From positions 3,404,373-3,468,372 of the forward strand of contig NC_088306.1 of assembly GCF_032854445.1 (NCBI RefSeq): DNA of 64,000 nt. The letters run 5' to 3'. Positions 34,797 to 48,140 of the stretch are shown here, in pieces. The notes beneath the pieces are model-generated. The model did not search any database. It was given only the letters and a program-made list of their open reading frames with translations, and was not told where the DNA came from. Each line of letters begins with the position of its first letter. Within the stretch, counting starts at the first letter, position 1. The stretch comes from Liolophura sinensis. Its lineage: Eukaryota; Mollusca; Polyplacophora; Chitonida; Chitonidae. A program made the position numbers and the translations under genes.

Positions 34797-36199
34797 TTTT
34801 AGCGTGATTGGATAATCATAATGTTCATGTTTTAAGCATAATTTTGTTCATTCTTTGTGTCTGTTACTGTTACCAGCAAAAAAATGATGAGTAAATCTAT
34901 AAATCTCCAACGCTGCGAGATCCTATTAAAGGGGACACTACTCTAGCTGGCATATGGACAGATGCTATGTTTGATGCTAACTATTGTGATTATCTCCCTT
35001 TGCAAATAGCTGTCCACAACAATGGGGACAGTCTGACACAAAGTTGTGACGATTGTTTGGATTCTATATAGTTGATTAACATGCAGTTGACACTGGTGGA
35101 ACTGGAAACCCCTATTAATATTATTCTAGATACACATATTAGTTTTTACAGGTGTGGGAAGTTTCACTGTAATAATAAGTCTAGAGACACCTGCCCTCAT
35201 TATGCTTAGCATTGTCATGTATACACATATAGTCTGGCATCAGTGTTTCATATTTGGTGGTTTGTGACTGGCTTGATGGCTTTGCTGACCCTAAAAGTGA
35301 ATAGCAACACGCAGAGTTTGTGGAGAAATTCTTATTGTTGTGTAAAACTGTGGAATATATTATTTTTTAAGTATTTTTATATACATGTAAATCTTAGGAA
35401 TTGTCCAGTTTAAGGGGTTATGGTCCATTTAAGTCCATTGCTTATCTCTCTTCATTGTTGGAATGGATGCCATGTCATTTGTAGTGGCCATCATTCATTA
35501 TAAACAAATGCAGCTGTGTTTGTGGTGTTGTTTACAGTCAGATGAATGAATTGTGTCCAGTTTGAAGTCATGATGTTCTATGATCTAAAGGGAACATGGC
35601 ATGGAATTTGTAGCAAAATATAAACTGTCGAGATTTCGTGTCGTCTGTGTGTATTTTTGGCCAAACTTAAGATGCAAATTACATAAACGTTCACAAAATA
35701 ATAAAATGCAACACAACCATCACCTTGTATTTGCAAATAACTCATCTACTTTCTTCCCTTTTGCTGGATTTTATTTTGTTGAACTGAGCATATCTTGTTG
35801 AATGATTAGACTGTAGAGTTGTGTGAATCCCTGGGTTAGTCCCCTTGGCTGCTGTACAAGACTGTGTTTGATGGAGACTCTAGCATGCTTTTTACTGGTT
35901 GTGTCTGATTCAGGGGGCATAACTCTCTGTGGCAGATGCAAGGCTGAAATCTTCTCACTTGTGATTCAGCTGCGAAAAATGCATTTACATTGATTTGCTT
36001 TAGGCCCAGTGAATTGGTTTTCCTAATTGGAAATTATCTAAAAACATCAGCCCTGTTATCTGAAATTTAGTTGAAATAATTTTTTTTTTTAAACTCTAAC
36101 ATCAACAGTTTATGTATTTTGTAAATGTCTTTCTAATGTATTTCAATAAAAGAAAAAATATCTTCCAATTGAATACAGATCAAAATTTAGATGGAATTG
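34797..36199. other. Non-coding stretch
   Basis: Unique AT-rich sequence with no supported gene or repeat. Confidence 0.4.
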
Positions 36200-36720
36200 G
36201 CAATTTCCCATGTGTGATAGACAAGCTCCTCCATGGTAATTTGTTGTGAATTTCCTATAATGAGGAGTGCATGTGAATGAGTCCGTGCACTGGATCCCCT
36301 GGCTATAATGGTTGTGTTTACATCATGCACCGGGCCTAATGAGTCTGATATCAATTTGACGTGAATTCATGTGGAACTATTTCCTCGTTTATTCCTGCAT
36401 AATCGTGTATAATAACTGTGCATTATGGTCCACTGTGAAGTAATTTTACGTGTTAATTAATTCAAAGTCCTTTTTCATATGTCAGTTAATATTGTTTGCC
36501 TTCCGGTTAAATGTCATTTATATTACAGATGATGGTATAGTTATTTCGATTATAAGAGCCTCTAGTAGCGATTTTGGAATATCATTATCCCACACAAGTT
36601 TTAAGCAGCCAAATTATTTGGGTTGAGTTTAATGTCACCTCAGGGTAGGTGTTAAATCATACTGCCGTGGGTGGAAAGTAGTCCTTTGTCAGGCACTGTA
36701 ATGCTTGGTTTATTTTTCTA
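36200..36720. promoter_or_regulatory. Candidate conserved non-coding / enhancer-like block
   Basis: No repeat family, no exon, and complex non-simple sequence with clustered homeodomain-type motifs (GTTAATTAATTC near 36452, TCCTGCATAATCG near 36391). The texture resembles metazoan regulatory DNA. This is judged by eye, and no conservation data are available. Confidence 0.2.
36664..36698 (+). repeat. 35-bp duplicated block, copy 1
   Basis: GCCGTGGGTGGAAAGTAGTC then CTTTGTCAGGCACTG. It matches 37681-37715 with three mismatches in 35 bases. Confidence 0.7.
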
Positions 36721-39700
36721 AATCTACAGTTGAGGATGTATCCTGACACACGAAGTCCAAAACAAATAAGAGGTTTTCTGCTTCTTCTTGGTGGGAAAAG
36801 TGGCTTTAAACTACAGTTTTCATAACGCCCCAGGGGTCAATCTCGGAAACAAGGACTTGTAGCCTGCAGTTGTGAAGTAAATGATGATTGTCAAAACAAT
36901 TCTAGGGTGTGGTGGGGTAAATTCAAAGGGGAGGGGGGGAGGGTCGTTAAGCTGATACAGCATTTCCAGGAAGTTGATATAGATGATATCATTTCCAAAA
37001 ATTTCCGCCCAATGATGGAAAACATACATAAAATGCACGGGTATATACAGTAAGAGATATGAAATATGCCTCAGTAAGGCATGTAGATTTTTTTGTGTAT
37101 TTTTGGCACAAATCCTTCATTTCCCACAAAACCATAACCATTGTTTTCACTGTAGAGTTCCTTTTCCACTTTTGTTGACTTTATTGATCACCCATCAGAT
37201 TTATACATGTACATGTGTTATTAGGAATTTGCTGGATGTAATGTTGATATTAATTCGTGTAATTCCTTGGGTTTAAACATTCTCACTGTAGTCAATCAGA
37301 TCCCCAGAAAGGGTTTATGCTGTAAACAAACCTTGTTTGGGACTTCCTCCTTTCAGATTCCATCACTATAAGCAGATTTGTCAATAATTACATGTATTCT
37401 TGTGTTTATTGATTCTTAGACTCTTGAATGTACACTCGATGCACATAAAACCTATATCGTGTCCCTATCTAGCCTGCTAGGTTAGTGTTGAGATGGATCT
37501 GTTACCCGCTCACCTCATTTCTAAATAAAATATAAGTAAAGCCTTTGACATACCTGTAGAGGTAGCGAAGCTTTATGTGTCGGGATGGCTGTATTGATTT
37601 CTGTGGCCATCCTCATGCTGCAGAAGCTGCTGAAATGAATGTGTTTATATTAGAGGTCAGTTTTTAGTGTGGATAGCATGGCCGTGGGCCGAAAGTAGTC
37701 TTTTGTCAGGCACTGGCCACAGTTCTAATCTTTGCCTGGGTCAGGCTAGGCAAATCAATGGCTGACCGTAAGCTGACCCTTTGTTGGCTGAGCAGCAGGT
37801 TTGACCGGCCAGGCAGAGTATTGACCAGTGATCATGGTCATTCTGGTCCAGTATTACTGATTGTCAGATCGTTGAAATCACCTGATACGTAATTAAGTCC
37901 ATTAGCTAATTGCCGTAAGGAAATTCGTTTGACATTAGTACATGTACATGACACTGTTAAGCTATGGGCGTGTACTCAGGCTCTATTTAATCAATGAGTA
38001 GTGGTAGAATTTAAGATTTATTATGTACCAGTTCATTTGATAATTTAATCTCACTTCAGAGGATCAATGTGTTGAATATTTGTATACTGTCTATAAAATT
38101 TGCTGCCAGCATTAAATGTTTTTGAAAGCTCTTTTGCAGACCTGAATATTGGAATATTTTCAGATGAGATCGTTCTTGATTGAGAGATGGACGCACTAAA
38201 TAGACATGATCTAAGTGAAATCCTAGCATAAGCGGCATCCATGATTTTTGCAAACCTTGTTGAGACAAAATGTTCCAGGTGCATAACTTTTTCTGAAGAA
38301 AAATGTTGACTCTGCATTTAGCATCCAAGAAATTGAGTGGATTTCCAAAGCTCTGATTTATACATTTGTAGTTGGAAAAAAAAAAAAAAAACACAGCTCT
38401 TTAGCAGACCTCAGCTCCAATGGATTAAAATTATTACATGTTTTCTTATTCATTGGGTTTAACGGACCCCAACCTTTGCTGGGTGGAGATTTATCACGAC
38501 TCCCAGGGGAGATAACTGTCACTCTGACACTAGCCTGTTGAGGTCAGAGTACTCATTAACATATGAAGCTGCTTACCTTCCACCCAGACTGCAGCTGTCA
38601 GTCAGGGAACCACTTAGAACACAGGTCACCTTGAGGTCACTGAGTGCTCTTCAAGGAGAGTCAGGCTATATCCTGTTATGTTTATTAACCACAATTCAGC
38701 TGTTTCCACTTAAAGTAACATAGGTATAGGCGACCCCCATTGTCTGTAGTGAAATATACAAGTAGTTATTTTTATAGTACACATGTATAATTAAATTTAG
38801 AAACGTAAATGACACATTTCAGAACATGTGCTACATATGTTTGGATTTGACGATCATTAAAATAAAAAACTTGGTGTTTAAGTATGCTGCGAGCATATCA
38901 CAAATGTGCTATACCATAAATACAGCTTTGTTGATGTTTTAAATGTGTCTGACATTTTTTGTACGATATTGATGAAGGTTCATTCACCTTAGGGCACTGA
39001 AAAATTCCTATAGTTAAGGTGTCGACCCAGTGTCTATGTACAGTATTCTGACCATGTGCAGAGAATCCCATCTGGTGTCTGCAGCATGGCTTTGTAATGA
39101 GGCAGCACCATAGGTATGTCGGCTTTGAGACTGACTTGTTACAATGAAATGCTGGTCTTATATTAGGGCTACAGGCAACAATAAACTCTTAGAAGCAGTC
39201 TCATCAGTCGTACTCATGGTGCATTTTCATGCCCAATGATGGTGATAAAAACTATTTTTTTCTGCTCAGTCATCAACCAACGTGAATGTAGCGTGAGTAC
39301 TGCCCTCTTCTGGATTGTCGGACTGGTAAGGTCTCTGTTATCCGATCAGGTTTTCAACACGTGGCCGCAATCTTGCCCGACAATGCTAACACTATGTTGC
39401 AATTGGTCATGTTTCTATATATAAGCCATCCTTCAATGTTTCCAGACCAGGCCGTTGATATTGACTGATTTGGATTCATATCTCCTTACTAAGGGGACTA
39501 TATTTAGATCTCCTGATCGTCATGAACTGAAAGAACCACTCCGGCTTTATCTTGGCTTGTTTTTTCTGTTATTTGTGAGCCAGGAACCCAGAAGGCACTC
39601 AGCTGTTTAGAAATACTTTCCAATCGAGTGATCACTCACAGCTGTTATTGGCCATTGGAGGGAAGATAGAAATCAGGATGGCTCCTAAAAAAACCCTTCC

Positions 39701-42700
39701 CTCATGCTGTCTTTAGGTGCAAATAAAGCTTCTATTGTATTGCCCCTGGACTTTGTCCACCGGTAATTCGTGCATCTGAAATGTCTTGGTGAATTGCTTT
39801 TGACAAATTGGAAAACCATCAAATGTTGTTTACAGCTTCGTAGTGTTTGTACAATGTATTTACATTTTATACTTGGGTTAAGATAGGACCTGATTAATTT
39901 GATACATAGAAGACATTTATGATACGTTTGCAGACGCCTCTCCTGAGCAGGTCTTTGTAGGATTTTGCATCCTTTTGGAACTTGTGCATTTCTCCGTGGA
40001 CAATTCGACGGAGCTGTCAGAACATACATGTACCTGTACATCAGGTATTACTGATCATTCTCAGTTGTTATCTTTGAACATGTTAGGCTGAGAAGTCTAT
40101 ATGCAACGTTTAGTCTTCAATGATTGTTACGAACTTTATGGCAAAACCATGTAAATGAAGTTGTTAGTACAAACTGATCAGCTGACTTTATGATGCAGTT
40201 AAGAGTTTCCTGAGCGCCCTGTGTGAAAGGTGTAGTACATAGCCCTCAATCTGTAAACAGTATCTCAGTAATGGCTGCGTGTCGACCCCGCTGGACAAAC
40301 ACCCAGCTCCTGATCACTTATGACAAAGCCATAGTAGCCCTCACTTCATGTTGTCTCTGATTATTTTCTAATAACCCTCTGCAACACTTCACCCCGCAAT
40401 CCCTCCCCCTATACAGTCTAGCTGTGATTGTGTACGTCTATCACAGGTGAGTCTCGTTAGCTCCTGTGTAGCGCCTACTAATTGCACATGATGCGCAGCC
40501 AACTTCCTATGCAGGTTACGACTGCAGGACTTCTCGTCCACGTGTGTACAAGCTGTGCATCACACTACATGCTCCCGGATGTCTTCTCAGCGGCAGAAGG
40601 CAGTCAGATTTTGGTAGATTTGTGGAAAATGCAGCCATTTTATTTTAAGCGCCAGGATCACAGAAATAACTTGTGTTTCACGCACTAGCAAATGTAACCT
40701 CTAATAATTACATGTACACTAACATCTGCCTGTTAACACAAGAACCAAGATTGAGAAGTTTCATTAAATCTTCCAAATTTCACATGTGTGCACTGTTTCA
40801 TTTTGCAGCTATTATTATTGAGGAACAGGATGTCTTGTTTAGATTTCAGTAGCAGTAATATTTTATTTCAGTTATCTGCCTGTCAAAACATTCCTAGATA
40901 TAGTATAGTTCATATAGGAGTAATTCATTTTTCTACACCTTGGGTATCTTTGCAGTCTAAACTATCATTGTGTAATGCGACAGCATTTCAGAAAACGGGA
41001 ACATTTAGACTTTTTGCTAACAAACTTAACTGATGTCAATCCGCACATTTTGTATCTGTCAGCCGACCACCCAGATGTGCCAGGTCATAATTACATGTAT
41101 GTGATGTACCTCCAGGAAGTTTGAAGAAGCAGATGCTTCTTGAAGACCCTCATCCTGGTCTGGTCTTTTGGAGCAGACTTCATCAAAGGCTGCGGTGTAT
41201 CAGATCAGCTCTGGTATTAGGTGTACACAGACAAGCCATCTGGTTTTCTATGGCAAGTTCAAAAAAAAAATGATGGTTGTCAAAATCCTGGTCTGGTTTT
41301 TATGTATGGATGTACACTTTGGTTTACCTGAATGCATATATACGAGGGGCATAATACCATAGGATGCAGAGAGTGGCGAAGAAGCATGGGGGTTCCCCAG
41401 GGATAGGGGAAATCATGTGACTTCTGTTAAAAACCAAAATTTTACCATCACGTGAACATACAATGTATGGGTCATCTTACATTCACGATGATGTAAGCGC
41501 ATCTTTCTACAAATTGACTAAATGGTTTAATGCCAAGGCTTTATTAAACATTAAGTAATTCTGACACAGAGAGCACACCATAAACGTTTGTGTGCATGAG
41601 AGCCTAGGCAAGGACGATGTCTTGCTCCTACACCTAGCTGTATATTGAAGAGGGTCGACTGTTTTGTACAGGACAAAACTGCCATGTAAATAACGTTATC
41701 TTTTATAACAGTGTGGGTAGCTGGGAAATTTGCCAATCCTGTCTGGACCCAACTTGAACATTATTTCCATGTATGAAATACATATTTGATGAGAAAACAT
41801 GCTATTGACCAGGTTGTGCTGTAACAGATGTGCTTTGTTTGTTTTCGTTTAAAATACATCAGGCTGCGTCCTGATTGGACCAGTGGAAAGACAACTCATT
41901 CTTAGAAAGCTGTTTAATTAAGGCCAGAGTGTTTAATATTTGTATGTATGTTTAGAAAGTAATTTGAGATGTATGTTATTCTGTAGTCTTTCCCACACAA
42001 ATATGCTAATAGTGCATTTGTCATGGGTTGCCTGGTAGTTCATGACAGTAATTTTTAGCAGTTTTTGTTTGCTGTGAAAACAGCTGTCAAAGAGAAAGTG
42101 GAAGTGGACCTGACATCATGGTGGCACCAGCTGGTTGACCTTTCACAATCTACTGTCATGATGCTTGAACTTTTTTTTGTCGATTTTCCTTCCCTACAGT
42201 ATTGATTGCAATGCTCACCTCAATTCCAGTGACCTTAACTCCTGGTAGAGAAATAATGTGAGTAGATACATATATAGAAACCTCAGTTTGACCTGGATGG
42301 AGAATTGTCACTAAGATTACCATGGAAATCAATCAGAACTTTGACTGTGTCAGGAAATCTATATAGGTTCACCTATTGAACCAAGTGGAATATAAAAATA
42401 GCTGGACGTAGATGCTCACTGTGTCAGATCTATTTCCAGAATCCAAGACAAGAAGATTATAGATGCTGTGGTTTTACTATATGTAACAGTAAAATTGTAA
42501 ATACATTCATCAAAGAATTTTTTGTGCAAGTTTTATCTCGTACAACTGTAAAAACTAAGGTTTCTTTTACAAACATACACAGGGATAGGAATGAGAAGTA
42601 ATGTCAGCAGGACAATTGCTCTGTTGATCCCTAAAGTTACCAGACATTTTTGCAACTCACAGGACAAAATTTCTCTGCACTGAACTTTTTACCAATATAT

Positions 42701-44379
42701 TATTAAATGCACTGTGTCAGTTTGTGAAACTGATCAAAGTAGTAAAATTTCATGTATGTTCAAATTTTCATCACCAAATATTCAACCGGACACTTGTTTG
42801 TGCTGCACATAAATTTTGACAGACGACCATTTTTGTGCCGGACACATCCAACAAGTCAATGGTAATTTCAAACCCTGATACGTATACAAAAAAAGCATTG
42901 TTATTATTAATATTATCCATATACTTGTAAATTGTTTTGGAAACAGACGACAATTGTGGGGAGTAATTTTGTGAAGTTGTAAATTGTGAAGTTCAGTGAA
43001 AGTGTGTGGGCATTCAGTTTCTAAAATATGTGTATTTGACTTTTGGAGGTTTTGAAATCATAACTTTTAGCAGGCATGGTTGCAAAGAAAGCACAGTGTT
43101 CTGAAGTGCATTTGTACCTACACGTACCCTTTGTCTATCCCTTGTTTATGAGCACAGTTTGAAGTGTTTACTCCAAACTTGTGGTTCTGGAATTATCCAA
43201 GTTCTCCTACCCCTGTATAATTGAAAAATCCTATTTCTTGTTGTGTGGGCGTTCACTGTTCTGCAGTGTTGCCAGGCTCGCGCGGCACAAACCACAAACG
43301 CACATCCAGGAGGAGTGTTAATACATAACACATTGTTGCGTAGATGCACATATCATCTGGTCATTCACACTTTGGTACCCGACCAGTTTGTGTATTTTTA
43401 GATCTCTCCAGGATGTCTCTTCTGGTTAATGGGTGTCAAGTTTCCTGATGTGTGGCACAGTTTTGGACTTGGTATTAAGTAGTTCTCTCTTTCTTAATGT
43501 CTGCGGGAATATTTAATCAGGATAACGCTCGTCTTGTACAGTACATGAAGCGTGTGACTTGATCCGCCCTAGGATCTTGAGGCAATCTTAGACTTAAGTC
43601 GAACTTTCATATACCTTTAAAATTATAATTTCTGATGTGACATCAAAATATTGCTTGACATTGTAAGTTCTGGGTGGTTATTGTACAACAAATTTCAGCT
43701 AATATAATGGAAAGGAAAGTACCAAATGTAATAGTTGAAGTTTTGACTTGTCTAAGATTGCTTCATGATCTCCAGGCAGAGATTCTTCCTGGTTCCAACA
43801 GACAGCTTCCCATTTTTCATGACGGCAGATAGAGAAGACTCCAGAAAACTTGAAGGCGAAATATTCTGAGACAAGTGTAATTCGCATCAAAAAAAGTAAA
43901 TAAATATGGAATATTTTTTTTTGTTATAACTATTGCATTACAGGTAGTTATTTCTTTAGATTTCTTGTGTGTGCTATGAATGCTAACGATTATGAAAAAA
44001 AAAATGCTTTTGTGCCGTAACATATCCCCTTGTCTTCATTTCCTATCATTTTATACCAATCTGAAGTTATGTTTCCATGGGAATTATATAGCTGCAGAAC
44101 TGCTTTAGCTTTGTCCTTGTTATGTATGGCCATGTGGTGTCATTTCTACAAACATTCTATTTTCTGAGCATTATCTTTGTCTGGATAAGATCACTGATTG
44201 ATGTCTGTTTGGAGTGGTATGTGCCAACTTCAAAACAATGCCCAGTATCAAATTATTGGGCCCCTTTGAATTAATTATAAAAAATATACAGACATACGAA
44301 TTACAAGTGCAAGACTAATTTGAAATATTTTTCCAAGAATTGAGAAAATTGAAAAAACCATAAATTAAGATGAATTATA
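36721..44379. other. Long non-coding stretch
   Basis: No gene, RNA or dispersed repeat family recognised except the short 35 bp duplication listed separately. Open frames of 60-118 codons (for example 38056-38394 and 39685-40041, minus) show no domain, signal or credible splice sites. Confidence 0.35.
37681..37715 (+). repeat. 35-bp duplicated block, copy 2
   Basis: GCCGTGGGCCGAAAGTAGTC then TTTTGTCAGGCACTG, about 1 kb downstream of copy 1 in the same orientation. Flanks do not align, so the shared unit is short. Confidence 0.7.
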
Positions 44380-44740
44380 TTTTCAGCTCCTTGGTTGAAA
44401 TGTGTGATTATTTTGGTAATAGTTGATACTCATGATTTGATAAATCATAGGTACATGAGTGACCATGGTCCAACGGGAACAGTCCGTCTGGTGATCAGTC
44501 AGAATAGAATGAGCATTTCACATTTATAACACCACAACATTTCTTTCATGACGTTAATCACTAGTCGGTCCAAATGTGTGCAAGACATACAATGGTCACT
44601 CATCGCTGTAGTGGATTCAGTTGACCAATGATCTTATTATTGTTCGGATGAATTGTATCGAGCACGGACTAATTGTTCAAGGTCGTCAGGAGTGTGACCT
44701 TGTGCTGGTTACTCTTCAGTCATTGAAGGCTAGAGGGCAC
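44380..44740. promoter_or_regulatory. Candidate regulatory block
   Basis: Complex unique sequence with a palindromic ATGATTTGATAAATCAT near 44432 and CAAGGTCGTCAGGAGTGTGACCTTG-type paired half-sites near 44679-44703 (AAGGTC and TGACCTT), which resemble nuclear receptor half-sites. Motif-level evidence only. Confidence 0.2.
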
Positions 44741-45552
44741 AATCGGGTGTCCATCTAGGCAAGTTTTAATCTGTGGCCCGCATGTTTTACGGTTAACCAA
44801 TCTTGGCCACATGTCACGGTGAACCAGTTAACCTGCATGGCGTCACGGACAGGCATGGTGGGGAATGCCAGAAGGCTGATGTGGATCGTGACCAAAAGCA
44901 GTTCCAGTGTCTTGGGTTTGGAATGGAAACAGTAGGAATTCCAGTGTGGAATTAATTGAAGTGTATTGACTGGTTTTTGGGGCTATTCCGAAATATCCCC
45001 TTTCGATTAACTCAAGACCTCTTTTAAGATGCATGAGCATTATGGAATATTTGCTCCTACCAGGCCACCATATCAAATTGTATAATTGTATTCTGTCCTG
45101 CAATACACAAGGGATGTGTGATCAAATAACCATATAGAATTGATTGATTTTTCGTCCTTGTTCAGATATTTATTAAGCCTTTTCTTTGAGAACAAGAGGC
45201 ATGGTGGCTGAGATACATATAAACCTGCAATTTGCAAGAACAGAAAAGATTACCGTCCTGGACCATGTCCAGAAAGGAACAATGGAATGGCTGTAAGGAA
45301 CAGCAAGGTAATTAGGACTTCACTATTGTGGATACAAGTCTCATATATCCATGTAGATCTGCTCCAGTAGCTGTCAGTGTTAAGTTATCTTCTGATTTAA
45401 TTGCTTAATCACCTGTTCTTTTGTTACAAACCATGATTATATTGAAATTTGTATACAGATTTTATAGGTCAAGGTTATTGCCAGTGCCAAACAGATTTCT
45501 GATCATGTTGTTTGGACTTGTTTATTGAGAGAGATCTTCTCAGGAGCTCTTA
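44741..45552. other. Non-coding stretch
   Basis: Nothing recognised. The 86-codon minus-strand frame at 44843-45103 is unsupported. Confidence 0.4.
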
Positions 45553-46359
45553 TACTGTAATTGCCTTTTTATTTGCGGACATAAACTTTCGCGGAATTGG
45601 TAAGAAGACATATTCGCAGAAATCAACTTTCGCGGATCGTTACAGAATTTTTGAACAACTGATAAACGAAAATCAAAAGCTTTTAAGCTTTTAATCTTTT
45701 GAAGACTGTTAATCTTTATAAGACGAAGCCCTTACCTGCTGTGTTAGCAAATATTCGTGTCACTCACTCTGGGAGACGACGAAAAATTAAATATGATATA
45801 AATAAATCCCACTGTGTAATTCTAATGCATCAGCAGTGTGAGTGAAACTTTGAGTGAACTGTGACAGATTTGAGTGAATTTCTCAGAAGTCATTATTATG
45901 AAAAGGAAGTTTGAAGTGCGAAAACACTTGGATGCAAGCACAGTCAATGAAAAAACAGCCTCTCATCATATGTATATCGTATCACGCTCACGCCCAGTAC
46001 AAATTATCGATTTGTATGTTTCTAACTGCGGCAATAAATCAACAGCAACAACAAACGTCGCATTGTGCCAATATTTAGATGGAGCTAAGCCTCCTTAAAA
46101 GAAGGCAAGATTAACTGACGATCAGTTAAGCAGGATTTGTGAAAGCCGGAATACATTCAAATTAGGTGTTTCTAATTAACATGTTTGAAAAAGTATTAGA
46201 ATTGTAGTGCTTGTTAATGAATTTATAACTGTAACGCATGCTACAGTAATAAATTACTTACAGGGGTTTTATATTCGATGGCAATTATTTTCGTGGAAAT
46301 GTGTTTGCCGCGAAATCTGCGAATTTTATTACCATGCGAATAAAAAGACATTTACAGTA
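45553..46359. mobile_element. 807-bp terminal-inverted-repeat DNA element
   Basis: The left end TACTGTAATTGCCTTTTTAT and right end, read in reverse complement (TACTGTAAATGTCTTTTTAT), form an imperfect terminal inverted repeat of about 24 bp. ACTTTCGCGGA occurs twice just inside the left end (45585-45595, 45626-45636), and related ATTTCGCGG and AATTCGCAG lie inverted near the right end. The ends include TA, a plausible duplicated target dinucleotide. The interior carries a decayed frame (see 45874-46179). It looks like a non-autonomous or degenerate DNA transposon; the superfamily was not determined. Confidence 0.7.
45874..46179 (+). pseudogene. Decayed open frame inside the 807-bp element
   Basis: A frame of 74 codons (45874-46098) ends at a single TAA, then stays open for 26 more codons in the same frame to TAA at 46177-46179. 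It is Lys/Arg-rich near its start (MKRKFEVRKH, from 45898), with a second basic stretch after the stop (KKARLTDDQLSRICESR). No transposase motif is recognised, and the length is far too short for a full transposase. It could be a relic of a captured or internally deleted gene, or chance. Confidence 0.25.
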
Positions 46360-46714
46360 TTTTATTTGTGTTCTGTTAGGCAAGCATGTATATGTACATG
46401 AATTTATAGCTAGAGCCTTTGAGAGAACAGTCAAAAGATGTAGCTGTGAAAGAAGAACAGGGTTTATATCTTCAGTTGTGTCAACAATCTGTAAATATAA
46501 TCTTCTGTTTTTAAGAGGGATTAAGCGGTCTTTGATTTTACTGTCCTGTTAGGCATTGCTCCGGTCTTTTCCTATATGGTAAAGGAATTTTGTACTTGAT
46601 TAAATTGCACACTTTGCCAGATTTTGAGAGTTTTGTTGATCTTAAAAAGGTGTTTCGAGGTTTGTTTGGAAGGTAGTTTGGTATCCTATTGAAAAACTGT
46701 TAGTTTTTCTCAGA

Positions 46715-46780
46715 GTAATATTTTATATTTATTTGCCACTAAAAATGCCATTTTGGGGCAAAATTTTGTCTCAGTTACCA
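46715..46780 (-). mobile_element. MITE family 2, fragment
   Basis: On the minus strand it reads TTTTGCCCCAAAATGGCATT, then TTTAGTGGCAAATAAATATA. This follows the left part of 62297-62516 and 15729-15952 in order. The rest of the element is not recognisable. Confidence 0.45.
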
Positions 46781-47593
46781 TAACGTACTGCACTCAAGAT
46801 TCACTACCAAGAGGGCGTTCCATATAACTTTTCTCTGTGATTTGTGGCCATCTTAAGTAACCCTGCAAACCCTCTTGATGCCCCAATCTGGAATCCTTAT
46901 CTCTGGTCAGCAGATTTCACGTCAACACTTGAGGTTTTGGGCAACCTATAACCCGTGAAATCATAAATGTAGCTTCCTGACAAGACTGTGATACTTTGGG
47001 CACTTTAGGGTGTCAGACTAACCCACCACACTCACTCTGTACACCTGGGTGAAGCGGGGCTGTATTTACTGGGTGATCAGACTGGGCGTTGTTGGCAACT
47101 GCCCTAAAGATCTGGGTCCCAGGTTGTTTGGAGAGGGAAATTGACTGTTATCTCAAGAAAACACCCATCATTTTCCACCTCGTCCTACCCCACCCCCAGT
47201 CCCATGTTGACTTTTGGGGCAAATTAAGACGCACAAGATGACTCTGCCAAGATTTACAAAATTGAAATTTACAGAGAAAACGAGGAGAAGCTGGGTAATA
47301 ATTTCCTAGACTTAATGAGGTTGACTTCATGGTTAAATAAGGAAAATAAAAGATAAAATTACAGGTGATATTCTGTGCTGATCTTTCTTCTCGTATTAAA
47401 GAGAGACATGTAGGTGTATGAAGTGCTAAACATTTGGGAGAGATTTGTCCTGCTTAAATCGATTTTTGTCCCATGGACATGTTTTCTAAATCAATTAACA
47501 AGTGTGTCAATAGATTATCAATGTTTTGCTCAGACCTCGTTTAGTGATTGCAGATATTACTTAGGGGAAATATACTTTCCTAAGTTTCAATGT

Positions 47594-47633
47594 CCCACCA
47601 CCCCCTCCCCCCTCCCCCCCCTCCCCCCCACCT
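47594..47633. repeat. C-rich tract (CCACC / CCCTCCC repeats)
   Basis: Several runs of C5-C8 separated by T or A. The minus strand has at least four G-runs in about 35 bases, fitting the G-quadruplex pattern. Confidence 0.85.
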
Positions 47634-47689
47634 TGCAGTAAAAAAAATAAGGTTCTGTAGCATAAGACAGTTTCAAATATTGCTGCAAG

Positions 47690-48140
47690 CTTGACAGCCT
47701 GTGACATGTAGATTGCCGGCTTGTCCTCAAATAATCTGGAGGCTCAATTAATTGTTAGCTTCCTGATCAGTCACCTGTGAAATTCGCCCCCATTGGCTGA
47801 TTTGAAATCAGTACTGATTACAGGTGGGAGTTAATGGGAGCATGGCTGCATGCCGTCTTTTTTTTTTTTTTTTTTTTTATTCCTTCCTTTACCTGCTGTT
47901 TGCCTTTTGTTATTGCCAGCACTTATTTTACCACAAACAAACACCCCCCTACGGTCACGATCTTGTCAGTATCACCTGGGTGCTTGAAATCGTGTCTGAG
48001 AATGAAATGCTTTGAACACCTTCCAGAAATATCTGAATTATTTCGCAGCTGGCCTGTGCATCCATGGCAAGGTTGTTTTATTCATTGTGGTGTGTTTACT
48101 GGAAGGGTGGAGCTGTACCCAAGGCGATGACGTCAATGCA
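47690..48140. promoter_or_regulatory. Candidate regulatory block with CRE-like site
   Basis: Complex unique DNA with GCTCAATTAATTGTTAGC near 47742-47759 (a homeodomain-type palindrome), CCCATTGGCTGAT near 47790, and a full cAMP-response-element palindrome TGACGTCA at 48128-48135. A poly-T run of about 21 bases at 47858-47878 interrupts it. Motif-level evidence only. Confidence 0.25.

Larger units (their letters stand above)
46360..47689. other. Non-coding stretch
   Basis: Contains a MITE family 2 fragment (46715-46780) and a C-rich tract (47594-47633), both listed. No gene is supported. Confidence 0.4.
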
